64,000 nt of DNA from Heterohyrax brucei (Eukaryota; Chordata; Mammalia; Hyracoidea; Procaviidae), in assembly GCA_028571685.1 (NCBI GenBank), contig CM053162.1:3476001-3540000 (forward strand), written 5' to 3'. The position numbers and the translations under genes were made by a program. Positions 1 to 11,137 of the stretch are shown in pieces (within the stretch, counting starts at the first letter, position 1; each line of letters starts with the position of its first letter). The notes under the pieces are model-generated. The model was not told where the DNA came from. It was given only the letters and a program-made list of their open reading frames with translations, and searched no databases.

Positions 1-3000
1 GCCACCTGGATGTCTTTGGTGAAGTGCCTCTTCATATCCTTTGAACATTTTTTACTGGGTTATCGCTCTTTTTGTTGTTGACGTTTTTCAGTGTCTTGTA
101 GATTCCGGAGATCAGATGCTACCAGATTTGTTGCATCCAATTTGTTTTTTCCAGTCTGTAGGTTAAAGTGTACTGATGTGGTGAAGTCTTTGGACTTCAG
201 AGTTCCCAGTTACCCATTTTATCTTCTGATGTTTGTACATTGTTAGTAATATTTTGTGTTTTGTTTATGCCATATATTAGGGCTTTCAACATTGCCCTTA
301 TTTTTTCTTCTGTGATCTTTGTCATTTTAGGTTTTATATTTCAATCTTTGATCCATTTTTCTGTCAGTCTTTGTTCATAATGTGAGATATGGGTCTTAGT
401 TCTTTTTTCTTTTTTTTGCTAATAAATATAGAATTCTGTCAGCACCATTTGTTAAAGAGGCTGCCTTTTCCCCAACTTAAGGATTTGGACCCTTTGTCAA
501 ATATCAGCAGCTTATAGGTGGGTGGCTTTATGTCTTTCTGTTCTGTTGGTTTATGTATCTTTTCAGCTAGTGTGACAGTGTAATAGGTTCTAAAATCAGA
601 CAGTGTGAGGCCACCCACTTTATTCTTTTTGAGTAATACTTTTCTTGTTTGCGGCTTCTTCTCTTTCTATATGAAGTTGGTAATTTTCTCCCTATCTCAT
701 TAAAAACTGACATTGAAATTACATTGTATCTATAGATTGCTTTGGGTAGAATAGACATTTCCACGATTCCAAGTCTTCCTATTCGTGATTAAGGTAGGGT
801 TCTCCACTTATGTAGGTCTCATTTCGTTCCTTGCTGTAGTTTCTAGTAATTTTCTTTGTATAGGTCTTTTGCCTCTCTTTTTAGATTTGTTCCCAAGTGT
901 CTTATCTTCTTGGGGACTATATTTTAAATGGATTCTTTAGGGTTTTCTGTGTATAAGATCATATTAATAGCAAATAGAGATATACTTACATCTTCCTTAC
1001 CAATTTGATGCCCTTTGTTTCTTTGCCCTGGCTAGAACCTTCAGCCCCTTGTTAACACAAGTAGTTACAAATGGCATCCTTGTTTGGTTCCTAGTCTCAG
1101 GTGGAATGCTTTTAACTTCTCTCGATTTAGGAAGATGTTGGCTGTTATCTTCGTATAAACACCCTTTATTATGTTGAGGAGTTTTCTTTCTATACTTATT
1201 TTGCTGAGAGTACTTTGTTTTTTAAAATGAATTCTTGTTGGACTTTGCCAAATACATTTTCTGCATCAATTGATAAAATCATGTGGTTCTTGTTTTTTGT
1301 TTTAGTTACATTGTTGATAGTACTGATTGTTTCTCTAATGTTGAACCATCTCTAACTTCTGGGTATGAATTCCACTTCGTCACGGTGAGTTATTTGTTTG
1401 GCAGGTTGTGGAATTCCACTGGCTAGAATTTTGCTAAGGATATTTGCATCAAAGATATTGGTCTGTAATTTTCCTTTTTTTGTGGTGTCTTTACTTGGTT
1501 TTGGTACCAGGGTTATTCTGGCTTCGGCATTATTCCATTCTTTTCTGTGCTCTAAAATACCCGTAGTAATAGTGGTATAACTATTCTCCAAAATTTTGGT
1601 ATAAATCTCCATTGGCGTCAGCGCCAGGGTTTTTCTTAATTGGACATTTTTCAATTACCTTTCAACGTTTTAAGGTCTTCTTTTGTGATGTGCTTATGTA
1701 GTTATGTGTATGTGTGTGTGTTTTTTTTACCTCTGTGTTAATTCAGGTAAGTTGGTCTTGCTAATTCTTTCATTTATTGTTCTATTCTCTAATTCATTTA
1801 GTTTTGCTCTAATTTTTACTGTTTGATTTCTTCTAGTGCCCAAGTTGTTCTTTTGCTGCTGTCTTCCTACTAGTTCAAGTTACAGCGTTAGTTCTTTGTC
1901 TTGTACCTTTTCTTCCTTTTGGATGTGTGTAGTCATTGAGATAAACTGACCTCTGAGTATGCTTTGGCCATGTCCCAAAGGTTGTGGTAGGATGTATTTT
2001 CATTCTCATTGGATTCTGTGAATTTCTTTATCCTGTCCTTGATTTCTTCTATAACTCAGTAGTTTTTGAGAAAGTTGTTATTCTGTTTTCATGTGTTCAT
2101 TTCTTTCCCCTTGCTTTCTCTGTTATTGCTTTCTACTTTAATGGGTTTTTGGTCTGAAAAATGCTTTCTATTTGATGCTTTGAATTTTACTAAGACTAGC
2201 TTTATGACCTAATATGTGGTCACTTCTGGAAAATATTCCACGTGTGTTAGAAAAAAAGTATACTAGGTGTCATGGATTGAATTGTGTCCCCACAAAGTGG
2301 GTATATTAATTTGGCTGGGCCTTGATTCCCAGTATTGTGTGATGTTCCTGTATGTTGTAAATCCTGCCTCTTTGATGCTAAGGAAGGAGGATGATTGGCG
2401 GTTGTGTTGGTGGGGCAGTACTCAGTATGTAAGAATGTATTGTGCCCTGAGGCACTCTCCTGGAATATAAAGGAAAGGGTAGGCAGCAAGCAGACAAGAA
2501 AGAAGCAGTGCGAGGAGCAGAGCATATCCTCTGGAAAGGACCCAGAGTTCCTGCACCCCCATGTATCCCAGTCCAGGGGACGATTAATGACAAGGACCTT
2601 CCTCCAGAGCTAACAGAGAAAGACTTCCCCTGGAGCTGACATCCTGAATATGGATTTGTAGACTTCTGGACTGTGATAAAAATAATTTTCTCTTTTTAGA
2701 GCCGTGCATTTGTGTTATTTTCTGTTAAAGCAACACTAGATGATTAACACACTTGGCAGCTGTTTGGTGGAGTTTTCTGTATATGACTATGAGATCAAGT
2801 TGGTGGATTCTGGCATTTAGATCTTCTGTGTCTTTATTGAATTTCTTTCTGTATGTTCTGTCTTTCACTGAAAGTGGTATTATTATTGCGGATCATTCTG
2901 TTTCTATTTTCGATGCTGTTAGATTTGTTTTATGTATTTTGGAGCCCTATCAATTGGCTTATAAATATTTAATATGGTTATGTTCTCTGGAAGTATTGTA

Positions 3001-3271
3001 TTGAATCTTTAATCATTATGTCATTCCTCATCTAGTGTAGTTGATTTTCTTTTAACATCTATTTTTTAGAAATTAATATTGCCACTCCTGCTCTTTTGTG
3101 AATGTTATTTCCTTGATATTTTTTTCATCCTTTTAGTGTTAGTTTATTTGTGTCATTAAGTCTAAGGCATGTCTCTTACAGGTAGCACATAGACGGATCA
3201 TGTTTTTTTACCCAATTTGCCATTTTCTGTCTCTTTATTGGTGCATTTATTTCATTCACATTCAAAGTAAT
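1..3271 (-). pseudogene. LINE-1 ORF2 remnant of copy A
   Basis: ORF2 encodes the LINE-1 endonuclease and reverse transcriptase that nick genomic DNA and copy element RNA in place. Conserved fragments are visible in several frames. SIITLNVNEINAPIKRQ near 3240-3290 is the endonuclease start. ANILSKILASGIPQPAKQITHRDEVEFIP near 1360-1450 is in the reverse-transcriptase fingers and palm. MSILPKAIYRYN near 730-764 is C-terminal to it. Many stops and frameshifts separate these pieces, and an LTR sits at 2268-2751. The 3' end of the gene lies outside the window. It cannot encode a functional protein. Confidence 0.88.
2268..2751 (+). mobile_element. MaLR-like solo LTR in copy A
   Basis: This 484 bp segment begins TGTCATGGATTGAATTG and ends AACACA, so it has TG...CA ends. 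It is flanked by CTAGG (2263-2267) and CTTGG (2752-2756), a 5 bp duplication with one mismatch, as expected for ERVL/MaLR-class LTRs. It carries the same landmarks as the other family copies here: TTCCTCCAGAGC, GACTGTGA and GCAACACTAGATGATTAA near the end. It splits the LINE-1 ORF2 remnant and has no internal retroviral sequence, so it is a solo LTR. The family name is inferred from resemblance to MST/THE1-type MaLR LTRs. Confidence 0.85.
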
Positions 3272-3468
3272 TATTGATAGATAGAAGTTTAGTGCTTTCA
3301 TTTTGATGCCTTTTTTGTGCGTTGTTGACATTTTCTTTTTTCCACTTACCTTTATATGCTGAGTCATTTGTCTTTATGTGTTTTCTTTTCGTCTTTCTTA
3401 TTGTTGCTGATTTTGTATTTGCTGAGAACTTGTGCTTTTCTTGTCTTTTATCTTAATGTGTAGTATTT

Positions 3469-3480
3469 TTAAATTCTTTT
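3469..3480. repeat. Target-site duplication of copy B (left)
   Basis: TTAAATTCTTTT at 3469-3480 pairs with TTAAATTCCTTT at 10794-10805, with one mismatch. The two brackets define LINE-1 copy B exactly and show that copies on either side were once continuous. Confidence 0.85.
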
Positions 3481-4489
3481 ATTTATTTATTATTATTATT
3501 TTTAATTATGATTGAAAATGTATGTTCTCATATAAGTTTGCATGCTCACCTATATGCAGTTCCCACTGCTCTCATTGTCCGGTGACAGCACACTCTACCT
3601 CCCTGCTCCATGCATGTCCTAACCTCCCAATAGTCTTCCATCACCTCCTCTCCACCCACTCCCTTCCTTCAGTAAGAGGTCAGCAGGATGATATCCTATA
3701 GATGCATAGAACCATAAAATGCCCACAAGATATGATCACTCTGCATCACCAGGGTCACTGCACTGCTGTCTGAAAAGCTGACCTTCATTGTGATTTATGG
3801 ACAGGGACAGCATCAAGGCCAGGTGCTGTGTTCCCACGGGAACTTCAAGGCCCCCGGACCATCAATTGCCGTCTTTTAGTGGAGATCTCAGGGTGCGCCC
3901 CGATTTATTCTTGTGTTGCCAGTGAGACTCAAATTTCTGAGTTCTATTGTGGCTATCACTAGTAGTGACTGGGCACCATCCAGTTGTTCTGGTCTCTAGT
4001 TGATGTAGAGACATAGTCACATAGGTCTCTCTGTCTTCTGGGTTCTCTTTCCCCATGTAGTTTTGGTCTTTAGAGATCGTGTGATCCTGCTGAGCTGGGA
4101 CCATTTGCTGTACCCTCAGATGGCAGCTTGGCAGCTTTTAAGACAACAGATGCCATCCACCAATGTGAGGTGCAGAGGGCTCTCGTAGCAAAATGCTAGT
4201 TGTGCCAACCGACCTCGATTTCCTCTGACAACATGGTCTCCAACCCCCCACCCCAGCTACTCTGTCCTTGCAATATTGAGTTGTGATGGGAAGAGTACTC
4301 AAGTTATGTTGAAGTCCAGTTAATATTGATCTTCTTTCTAATGTGTGTTGTCACTGATTTCACCCAACCAAATGTTTGTCAACTATCTAATCTAAACCCT
4401 CCCTAGCTTGTCCTCCCTCCCTCCTTCCCCACCTTTGCAGCCATCAAAGAGTCCTTTTTTCTATGCATGAGTCTATTATTAAGTTCTTA
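3481..4489 (-). other. LINE-1 copy B 3' UTR (~1 kb)
   Basis: This is an unusually long 3' UTR compared with the ~200 bp of human L1. On the minus strand it contains a polypurine G-rich tract (CCCTCC-type runs on plus at about 4397-4436) just after ORF2 and ends in an A-rich tail (T/AT-rich on plus at 3481-3515). Homologous 3' UTRs occur in copies C, E and F. Confidence 0.85.
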
Positions 4490-7400
4490 TCATAGGGGTC
4501 TCATACAATATTTGTCCTTTCGTCGCTGACTATTTTCACTCAGCATAATGTCTGTCAGTTGAAACCAGGTTGTGGGATGTTTCCTGAAAGTGTCATTGTT
4601 CTTTATCATTCCATAGTGTTGCACTGAGTATATATAACATTTACCTATCCATTCCTCTGCTGTTGAGCATCTGGGTTGACTCCTTCTTTTTGCTCTTGTG
4701 GACTGTGCTGAAATAAACGTTTGTGTGGATGTATCAGTTGGTGTAAATGGCCTTGATCCTGTAGGATAAATTCCAAGCAGTGGAATTACTGGGTCAAATG
4801 GTATTCCTATAGCCATTATTTTAAGATAGCACCAGATCACTTTCCAAAGTGATTGCACCATTTTGCAATCCCACCAACAGTGTAGAAAAGCTCCAATTTC
4901 TCCACAGCCTCTCCAGCATTTGTTGTTTTGTGTTATTTGGATCATGGCCAACCTTGTTGGCATGAGATGGTATCTCATTGTCATTTTGATTTGAATTTCT
5001 TTAATAGCTAATGATTGTGAGCATGTCTGCATGTGATTTTTGGCTGCCTGGATCTCCTCTTTAGAGAAGTGTCTGTCTGTCTCCTTTGCTCATCACTTAA
5101 CTGGATGATTTATCTTTTTCATATTGAAATTTTGTAATACCTTATAGGTTATGGAGATCAGACATCGGTCTGATATATAGTTGCCAAATATTTTTTCCCA
5201 TTCTGTAGATGGCTTTTGAATTCTATTAATAAAGTCTTTGGATAAGCAAAAGTGTTTGATTCTTAATAGTTCCTGTTTAATCTATTTTCTGTTGATTGTG
5301 GTTTGTTGGACACATTTTGAAGTCTGTCTACGTGTATTAAAACTTCCATTGTTCTTCCTACTTTTTCTGGGATGAGCTTTATCATTTTAGACCTGGTATT
5401 TTGGTCTTTCATCCAGTTTGAGTTGGGTTTTGTATAAGGTGTAAGATATGAGTCTTGTTTCAATTTTTTGCACAAGGGTATCCAATTTTACCAGGACCAT
5501 TTGTTGAAAAGATTATTTTTACCCCAGTTTAATATCTTAGGGCCTTTGTTGAATATCAACTGTCCATAGGCAGGTAGTGTCATCTCTGGGGTCTCAATTC
5601 TGTTCAATTGATCTATCTGTCTGTTTTTGTACCAGTACCAGGCTGTTTTGACTACTGTGGCAGTGTAATAGGTTCTAAAGTCAGGTAATGAAAGGCCTCC
5701 CAGTGTGTTCTTCTGTAATAATGCTTTACTTATCCGGGGCTTCTTCTCTTTCCAAACAGCTTGCGATCTGTTTCTCCATCTCCTTAAAAAATGACACTGG
5801 AAGTTGCATTGGGATTGCATTATGTAAGTATATTGCTTTGGGTAAAACATTTTCCCAATGTTAAGTCTTTCTATCCATGAGCACAGTAAGTTTCTCCACT
5901 TATGTAAGTCTCTCTTAGTTTCTTATAGTTTTCTTTGTAAAGGTCTGTTATTTCTCTGGTTAAATTTATTACTAGGTACTTTATCTTCGTAGGGGCTATA
6001 GTAAATGGTGTTGACTCAGTGGTTTCTTCCTTAATAATCTCATTGTTGGTATAAAGGAATCCTACTGATTTACTTATATTTATCTTATATCCTGAGACTT
6101 TGCTGAACTCTTCTGTCAGTTTGAGTAGTTTACGTGGATTCTTTAGGATCCTCTGCATATACAATCACATCATCTGCAAATAGGGAGATTTTTACTTCTT
6201 CTTTGCTGATGCAGATGCCCTTTATTTCATAGACCTGTCTAATTGCTCTGGCTAGAACTTCTAGTACAATGTTGAATAAAAGAGGTGAGAGTGGACATCT
6301 TTGTCTAGTTCTTGTTCTCAAGGGAAACGGTTTCAGTCTCTCTCCATTCAGGATGATATAGGCAGTTGGCTTTCCAAATGGCCCTTATTGCGTCGAGGAA
6401 TCTGCTTTCTATTCCTATTTTGGTGAGAGTTTTTAGCATGAATGGGGGTTGTATTTTATCAAATGTCTTTTCTGGATCAATAGACAAGGTCAGATGATTC
6501 TTGTTTTTTGTAGTATTTATGTGGTTGACCACATCAGTTTTTTTTCTGATGTTGAATCAGGCTTGCATCCCTGGTATGAATCCATCTTGGTCATGATGGA
6601 TTATTTTTTTAATATGTTGTTGTATTCTATTGATAAGAATTTTGTTGAAGATTTTTGCACCTAGATTCATGAGAGATATCTGTCTGTAGTTATCCTTTTT
6701 TGTTGGGTCTTTCCCTGGCCTTGGTATCAGGGTTATGCTGGCTTCATAGAATGAATCTGTGAGTAATCCATCCTTTTCTATACTGTGAAATAGTTTCAGT
6801 AGTTTTGGAGATAACTCTTCTCTAAAAGCTTGGTAGAATTCTGTGCTGAAGCCATTTGGGCCTGGACATTTTTCTGGTTGGCAGTTTTTGATGAATTTTC
6901 AATCTCTTCCTTTGTGATGGGTTTATTAAGTTGTTCTGCTTCACCTTGTGATAATTTGGGTAGATGATATGAATCAGGGAATTTGGCCATTTGTTAGGTT
7001 TTGAAATTTGTTGGAGTACAGTCTTTTGTAGTACTGTATTATAATATTTTTTATTTCTACTGGGTCTGTTGTGACAACTCCTCTCTCATTTCTTATTTGG
7101 GTTGTTTCATTTCCTGCTTTTGTTTAGGAAGTTTAGCCAATAGTTTGTCAATTTTGTTGACCTTTTAAAAAGAACCGCTTTTAGTCTTTTCAATTTTTTC
7201 AGTTATTCTTCTATTCACTAATTCATTTATTTCTGCTCTAATCTGTGATCTGTTTTCCTCTTGGGTGTGAATGGTTTCTCTGTTGTTCTCTCTCCTTGTT
7301 CAAGCTGTGGGGTAAGTTCTTTGATTTGGTTTCTTTCTTCCGCATGTGGGCATTCATGCAGATAAGCTGACTCTGAGCACTGCTTTGGCTGTATCCCATA

Positions 7401-8225
7401 GGTTCTGGTAGGAAGTGTCTTTGTTCTCATTGGAATCCATAAATTTCTTCTTTCCTCCTTGATTTCTTCTATAAGCCATGGGTTTTTGAGCAAGATGTTG
7501 TTCAGTTTCCATGAGTTCCACTTTCTATGTTTTTTCTGCTATTATAGCTTTATGATCTGAGAAGATGCTTTGTATTAATTCAATGGTATGGATTTTGTTG
7601 AGAATTGCTTTATTTCCTAACACATAGTCTATTCTGGAGAATGTTCAATGTGCACTGGAGAAGAAAATGGAGTTGTCTGCTGATAGATAGAAAGTTCTGT
7701 ACATGTTGATGAAGTCTAATTAGTTAATTGTGGCAATGATGTCTTCTGTGTCTTTGTTGATCTTTTTTCTAGATGATCTGTCCAATATTGAGAGTGAAGT
7801 GTTAAAGTCTCTCACTGTCATTGTGGAGTGATCTATCTCCTTTTTGAGTGTAGTCAGTGTTTCTTTGATGTATTTAGGTGCTCTAATATTAGGTGCATAA
7901 ATATTTAATATTATTAAGTCCTGCTTGTGTATTGAACCCTTCAGCAATAAATACTGTCCATCCTTGTCCACGATGGTTGATTTTAAATTAAAATCAACTT
8001 TATCTGAGATTAGACTTGCCGCATCTGCCCTTCTTTGTTCATTGTTAGCTTGATATATATTCTTCCGTGCTTTAATTTTCAGTTTGTTTGTATTTTTAAG
8101 TCTAAGGTGAGTTTCTTGTAGGCAACATATGGATGAGTCATGTCTTTTGATCCAAGATATCACTCAATGTCTCTTTACTGGAGCATTCAGTCCACTCACA
8201 TTCAATGTAATTATATTGTGATATG
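4490..8225 (-). pseudogene. LINE-1 ORF2 of copy B, frameshifted
   Basis: This gene specified the LINE-1 endonuclease/reverse transcriptase. From N to C terminus the recognisable pieces are: endonuclease with SSICCLQETHLRLKNTNKLK near 8070-8150 and LSILDRSSRKKINKDTED near 7745-7790; reverse transcriptase with [22 protein letters not shown] near 6235-6300 and the catalytic FADD in [16 protein letters not shown] at about 6138-6197; and the C-terminal segment [25 protein letters not shown] at about 4845-4915. The stop is at 4490-4492. At least eight frame changes break it, and the N-terminal methionine region near 8225 is damaged. It is about 3.7 kb, near the usual ORF2 length. Confidence 0.9.
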
Positions 8226-8633
8226 TTTATTTTGATGTTGATGTTTTCTCTGTTGTTTCTATTAATCTGTTCTGGGACATTCTTTGTGAGTTGATTTTTC
8301 ACCTTTTTCAGGGTTGGTCTTGTGGATGTTGAGACTCCTATATTACATTTCTTGATATGGTATATTGCATCTTTCTTGTGCTTTATGGCTGCCCCTATGA
8401 TCCTCCTTAATCAACTATGTACAAACCCATTTTTAATAGCTATCAGTCTTGTCAACTTCATCTCCATCTGGAAGGACTTTAACGACTGTAGTACATCCCT
8501 CTTTTTAATATGTTGACATCATAGTTTTCATGATATGAGCACTGGGTTGTTTCTTTCACTATTACAGCTTTGATTGAGTTTGAAGCCTTCCCTGAGTAAG
8601 ATTCTGGATGATATGTCCTTCTAAAATATATAG
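8226..8633 (-). other. Long LINE-1 inter-ORF spacer of copy B
   Basis: About 400 bp separate the ORF1 stop (TAA, complement of 8634-8636) from ORF2, compared with about 60 bp in human L1. On the minus strand from about 8473 a frame begins MEMKLTRLIAIKNG, has one stop, then continues LRRIIGAAIKHKKDAIYHIKK and on to ORF2. The same frame is seen in copies E and G. Confidence 0.6.
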
Positions 8634-9537
8634 TTAGTGATTTCGTTCTTCGAAGCCAAAGCCAAGAGTTCCTTTCAGTATTCCCTGTAACTTTGGTTTG
8701 ATTTTTACAAAATCTCTGAGTCTTCATTTCATTTCCATATTTGAAAGATAGTTTTGTAGGGTATAGAATTCTTGGTTGGAATTTCTTCTCCTTCAAGACT
8801 TTGAATAAGTCATGCCACTGTCTCCATGCCATCATTGTTTCCACTGAGAAATCCGATGAAATCCTAAAGGGTTTCCCTCTGAATATTAGCCTTGCTTTGA
8901 GCCTTTCTGCCTTTGAGAGTTTCTGCTTCTGTTTGATTTTGTTAAGCTTGATTAGAATATGTCTTGGAGTCTTTCTTTTGAGGTCTGTATTGAGTGGCAT
9001 TTGACATGCATCTTGGATACCTATGTTCTCTACTTTCATAATTTCCTGGAAGTTCTGTGTCAGCAGCTCAGCCATAATACTCTTCTGTGTTCTCAGGTTA
9101 TTTGCCCTGTTTTGTAACTCCAATTGATCATCGGTTGTTCCTCTTAACAAAGTCCCACATGCTTCTTAATGCTTCTTCAGTTTTCTTGTTTCTTTTCTCT
9201 GATTTCTCCTCATAGATGCTCGAGTCAGTCTTCCAAGTTGGAAAGTCTCTTTTCCATTTGCTCCTTTCTGTTTTCTTGGCTTTGAATTGAAGTTTCTATG
9301 TCTTTGATTTTGTTCTTGATCTATTGGATTTCAGAGTACTGGTGTTCCATCAGATTGAACAGCTTGATTAATTTTTCATTTTGCTCCACTGCATTTTGTA
9401 CAAGGTCTATGAGGGTTCAATATACAGTCCTTTTGTATTCATCTTTTATAATTTCAGAAAAGTTTCTTTGTCTGGAAAGTTCTTTGGTTGTTTCATTTCG
9501 GGGCCTTCTAAAGCCATGAGTGATCTCCTGGTCATGG
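8634..9537 (-). pseudogene. LINE-1 ORF1 of copy B
   Basis: ORF1 encodes the LINE-1 RNA-binding nucleic-acid chaperone. The C-terminal domain is clear: KTPRHILIKLNKIKQKQK, then FRGKPFRISSDFSVETM and KFQPRILYPTKLSFKY. The N-terminal half is lysine/glutamate-rich and coiled-coil-like but broken by stops. A 223-residue open stretch (8479-9150) overruns the family stop at 8634 only because a small deletion near 8725 shifts the frame. Comparison with copy G, whose frame ends LEKQNH then stop, supports 8634 as the ancestral end. The start near 9537 is chosen by comparison with copies E and G. Confidence 0.85.
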
Positions 9538-9857
9538 CTTTTTCCAAAGTCTGTTGCTTTTGGGGCTGCATGTGTGGCACTAAAGGCTGGGAGAGATCCT
9601 ATAAGAATGGGCCACAGATATTTCTCTAGACAGTCAAGTCAGTAAGGTTTTCAGGTGTATAGGCCCCTCTTGGTAAATGGCAAAGTAAGCACTTCTATAT
9701 CCAACCCCAAATGTTAGGAACTAGTTCAAAATACAGCAAGGCTACTGCCCTGTTGGCCTCTGTTGACAGGCCCCAGACACAGGTGACACTGTGAAAAATA
9801 CTGCTTCTCTGTTGGCAAAGCACTCTCCTGTTGGTACGTGCTGCCTAGGAATTAGGT

Positions 9858-10440
9858 CTTGCTGAGGCCACTATACTCAATATGGCATCCTGGAGAAGGT
9901 TGTCACCGCCTCCTTACAAACTACACTGTGGCAGAGGTGCAAAGAAAGGCACCACAAGTGCCAAGATGCACATAGTCCACAGGCTCTGTTGCTGGGCCCC
10001 AGCTGTAGGTGACAATGTGTAAGCTGCTGCCTTACCGCTTGATATGCTCTCTCCTGCAGGGAAGCGCAGTCTCCCACGATGAGAATTAAGTCCAGCTGAG
10101 GGCTCCATATCCACGATGGCATCCCACACAAGGTTGCCACCATGTCTATGAAAACAACACTATGGCAGAGCCGGAAAAAGAGAGGCTAAAGGTGCTGTGA
10201 CGCAGAGTTCACAGCCTCTGTTGCTGTTCCCCAGCTGTAGGTGATACTGTATAAAATACTGCTTTTCTTATAGAAAAGCACTCTTGCAGGCAGGTACAGC
10301 CTTCCAGGCTGATAATGAAGTCCAGCTGTGGGCTCCATACCCAAGATGGGGTCCTGCATAAGCTATCAACCTCTTCCGTCCAAACTACACTGTGGCAGAG
10401 GTGAAAAGAGAGGCCAAAGGTAGCAAAATGCACAGAGTCC
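9858..10440 (-). repeat. Tandem ~230 bp 5' UTR monomers of copy B
   Basis: Three successive units share ACACTGTGGCAGAGG or a close variant at 9923, 10157 and 10387, giving periods of 234 and 230 bp. They also share CCCCAGCTGTAGGTGA (9998 and 10231) and CTCCAT-CC-A-GATGG (10103 and 10333). A decayed fourth partial copy seems to precede them at about 9740-9857. The layout recalls the promoter monomers of rodent LINE-1s. Confidence 0.75.
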
Positions 10441-10770
10441 TAAGCCGGGCTCTCAAAATATAGCAATTTTGCCTGCCGGTCCCACCAGCAATGTGTCTGA
10501 GACTAGCTGCTAGTGAAGACCCAGCTCCTCTGGCTGGCCAAGACAGAGAAAAAAAAGTTGAAACAATGATATACCTTAGGTCTATGAAAGCTGGGACCAG
10601 ACAGGTGTGGGAGTCAGCGAAAGAGAGAAGGTTTTCCGTTCAGCGGTATGAAGTCCAAATTAATAGCCCTATGCCATATCCTAGGGCTCACTCAGTGTCC
10701 AGAAGGCTCCATTTAATTATCAATTCAAATCTTGGTTTCCAAAGGGATTTACGGAGACATGTGCTTACTC

Positions 10771-10780
10771 TGCCATCTTG
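10771..10780 (-). promoter_or_regulatory. YY1-like site at LINE-1 5' end
   Basis: The minus strand reads CAAGATGGCA about 15 bp from the element's 5' terminus. In human L1 a YY1 site with core CAAGATGGCCG at +13 to +21 positions transcription start. The match here is in the same place, but function is inferred. Confidence 0.45.
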
Positions 10781-10913
10781 ACTTCGCCCCCTGTTAAATT
10801 CCTTTGTTGTTACCTTAATATTTACCACAGTTTGTCTAAATTTAAGCTAGTCTTTAATTTCTTTATATCACCTTGACTGGCTTTGCACATGAAAGACTTA
10901 TGAGTACACTTTT

Positions 10914-10948
10914 TAAGAGCCAGCCGAGCCAAGCCAAGTGCCATTGAC
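10914..10948 (-). repeat. Possible AfroSINE/RTE 3'-tail scrap
   Basis: About 35 bp reading GAGCCAGCCGAGCCAAGCCA then AGTGCCATTGACTC resembles the antisense of the AfroSINE tail (AACCAAACCCAGTGCC-TCGAGTC). The aligned stretch of copy D lacks it. Only the tail is present, so the assignment is tentative. Confidence 0.35.
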
Positions 10949-11137
10949 TCTTTTATTTTATAATCTCATCTTTTACATAACGCTGTTTCTGTTTCCCCTG
11001 TCTTCAATGTTCTGCCTTTGATTTATTTTTGTTATTTTTCCATCTGGGTTGATACCTGGTTTCTCTTTTCTACACTGAAGTTTTGGGTTAGTATGTGAGG
11101 TTTCTGCAAATTCCCTAAATTCTTATTTATCTGGAAA

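Larger units (their letters stand above)
1..3468 (-). mobile_element. LINE-1 copy A (old family), 3' part
   Basis: This is the ORF2 half of an old LINE-1 read on the minus strand. It enters the window already inside the ORF2 C-terminal region and reaches the ORF2 N-terminus near 3270 and the inter-ORF spacer at 3270-3468. It is interrupted by an LTR at 2268-2751. The 5' part of the same element resumes at 10806, after copy B. The join is supported by a 12 bp target-site duplication and by the way 10806-11137 aligns with the equivalent part of copy D near 39940-40310. It is heavily mutated and clearly older than the elements that interrupt it. Confidence 0.9.
3481..10793 (-). mobile_element. 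LINE-1 copy B, near full length (7.3 kb)
   Basis: This is a complete-length Afrotherian LINE-1 on the minus strand. Its 3' UTR is at 3481-4489, ORF2 at 4490-8225, the inter-ORF spacer at 8226-8633, ORF1 at 8634-9537 and the 5' UTR at 9538-10793. It inserted into the inter-ORF region of the older copy A and is bracketed by a 12 bp TSD. The 5' end reads (on the minus strand) GGGGGCGAAGTCAAGATGGC, the type of 5' terminus expected of a full-length LINE-1. Frameshifts and stops in both ORFs make it dead. Confidence 0.92.
9538..10793 (-). promoter_or_regulatory. LINE-1 copy B 5' UTR / internal promoter region
   Basis: This is the non-coding 5' region of a full-length LINE-1, about 1.25 kb and GC-richer than the ORFs. 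It contains tandem ~230 bp monomers (9858-10440) and ends at the 5' terminus beside the TSD at 10794. By analogy with other LINE-1s it should contain the RNA polymerase II internal promoter. That role is inferred. Confidence 0.7.

Noticed and set aside
8479-9150. 223-codon ORF1 frame with an apparent C-terminal extension of about 75 residues
   Set aside because: Copy G ends ORF1 at LEKQNH followed by a stop, and the same stop exists in copy B at 8634 in the ancestral frame. The extension comes from a small deletion that shifts the frame.
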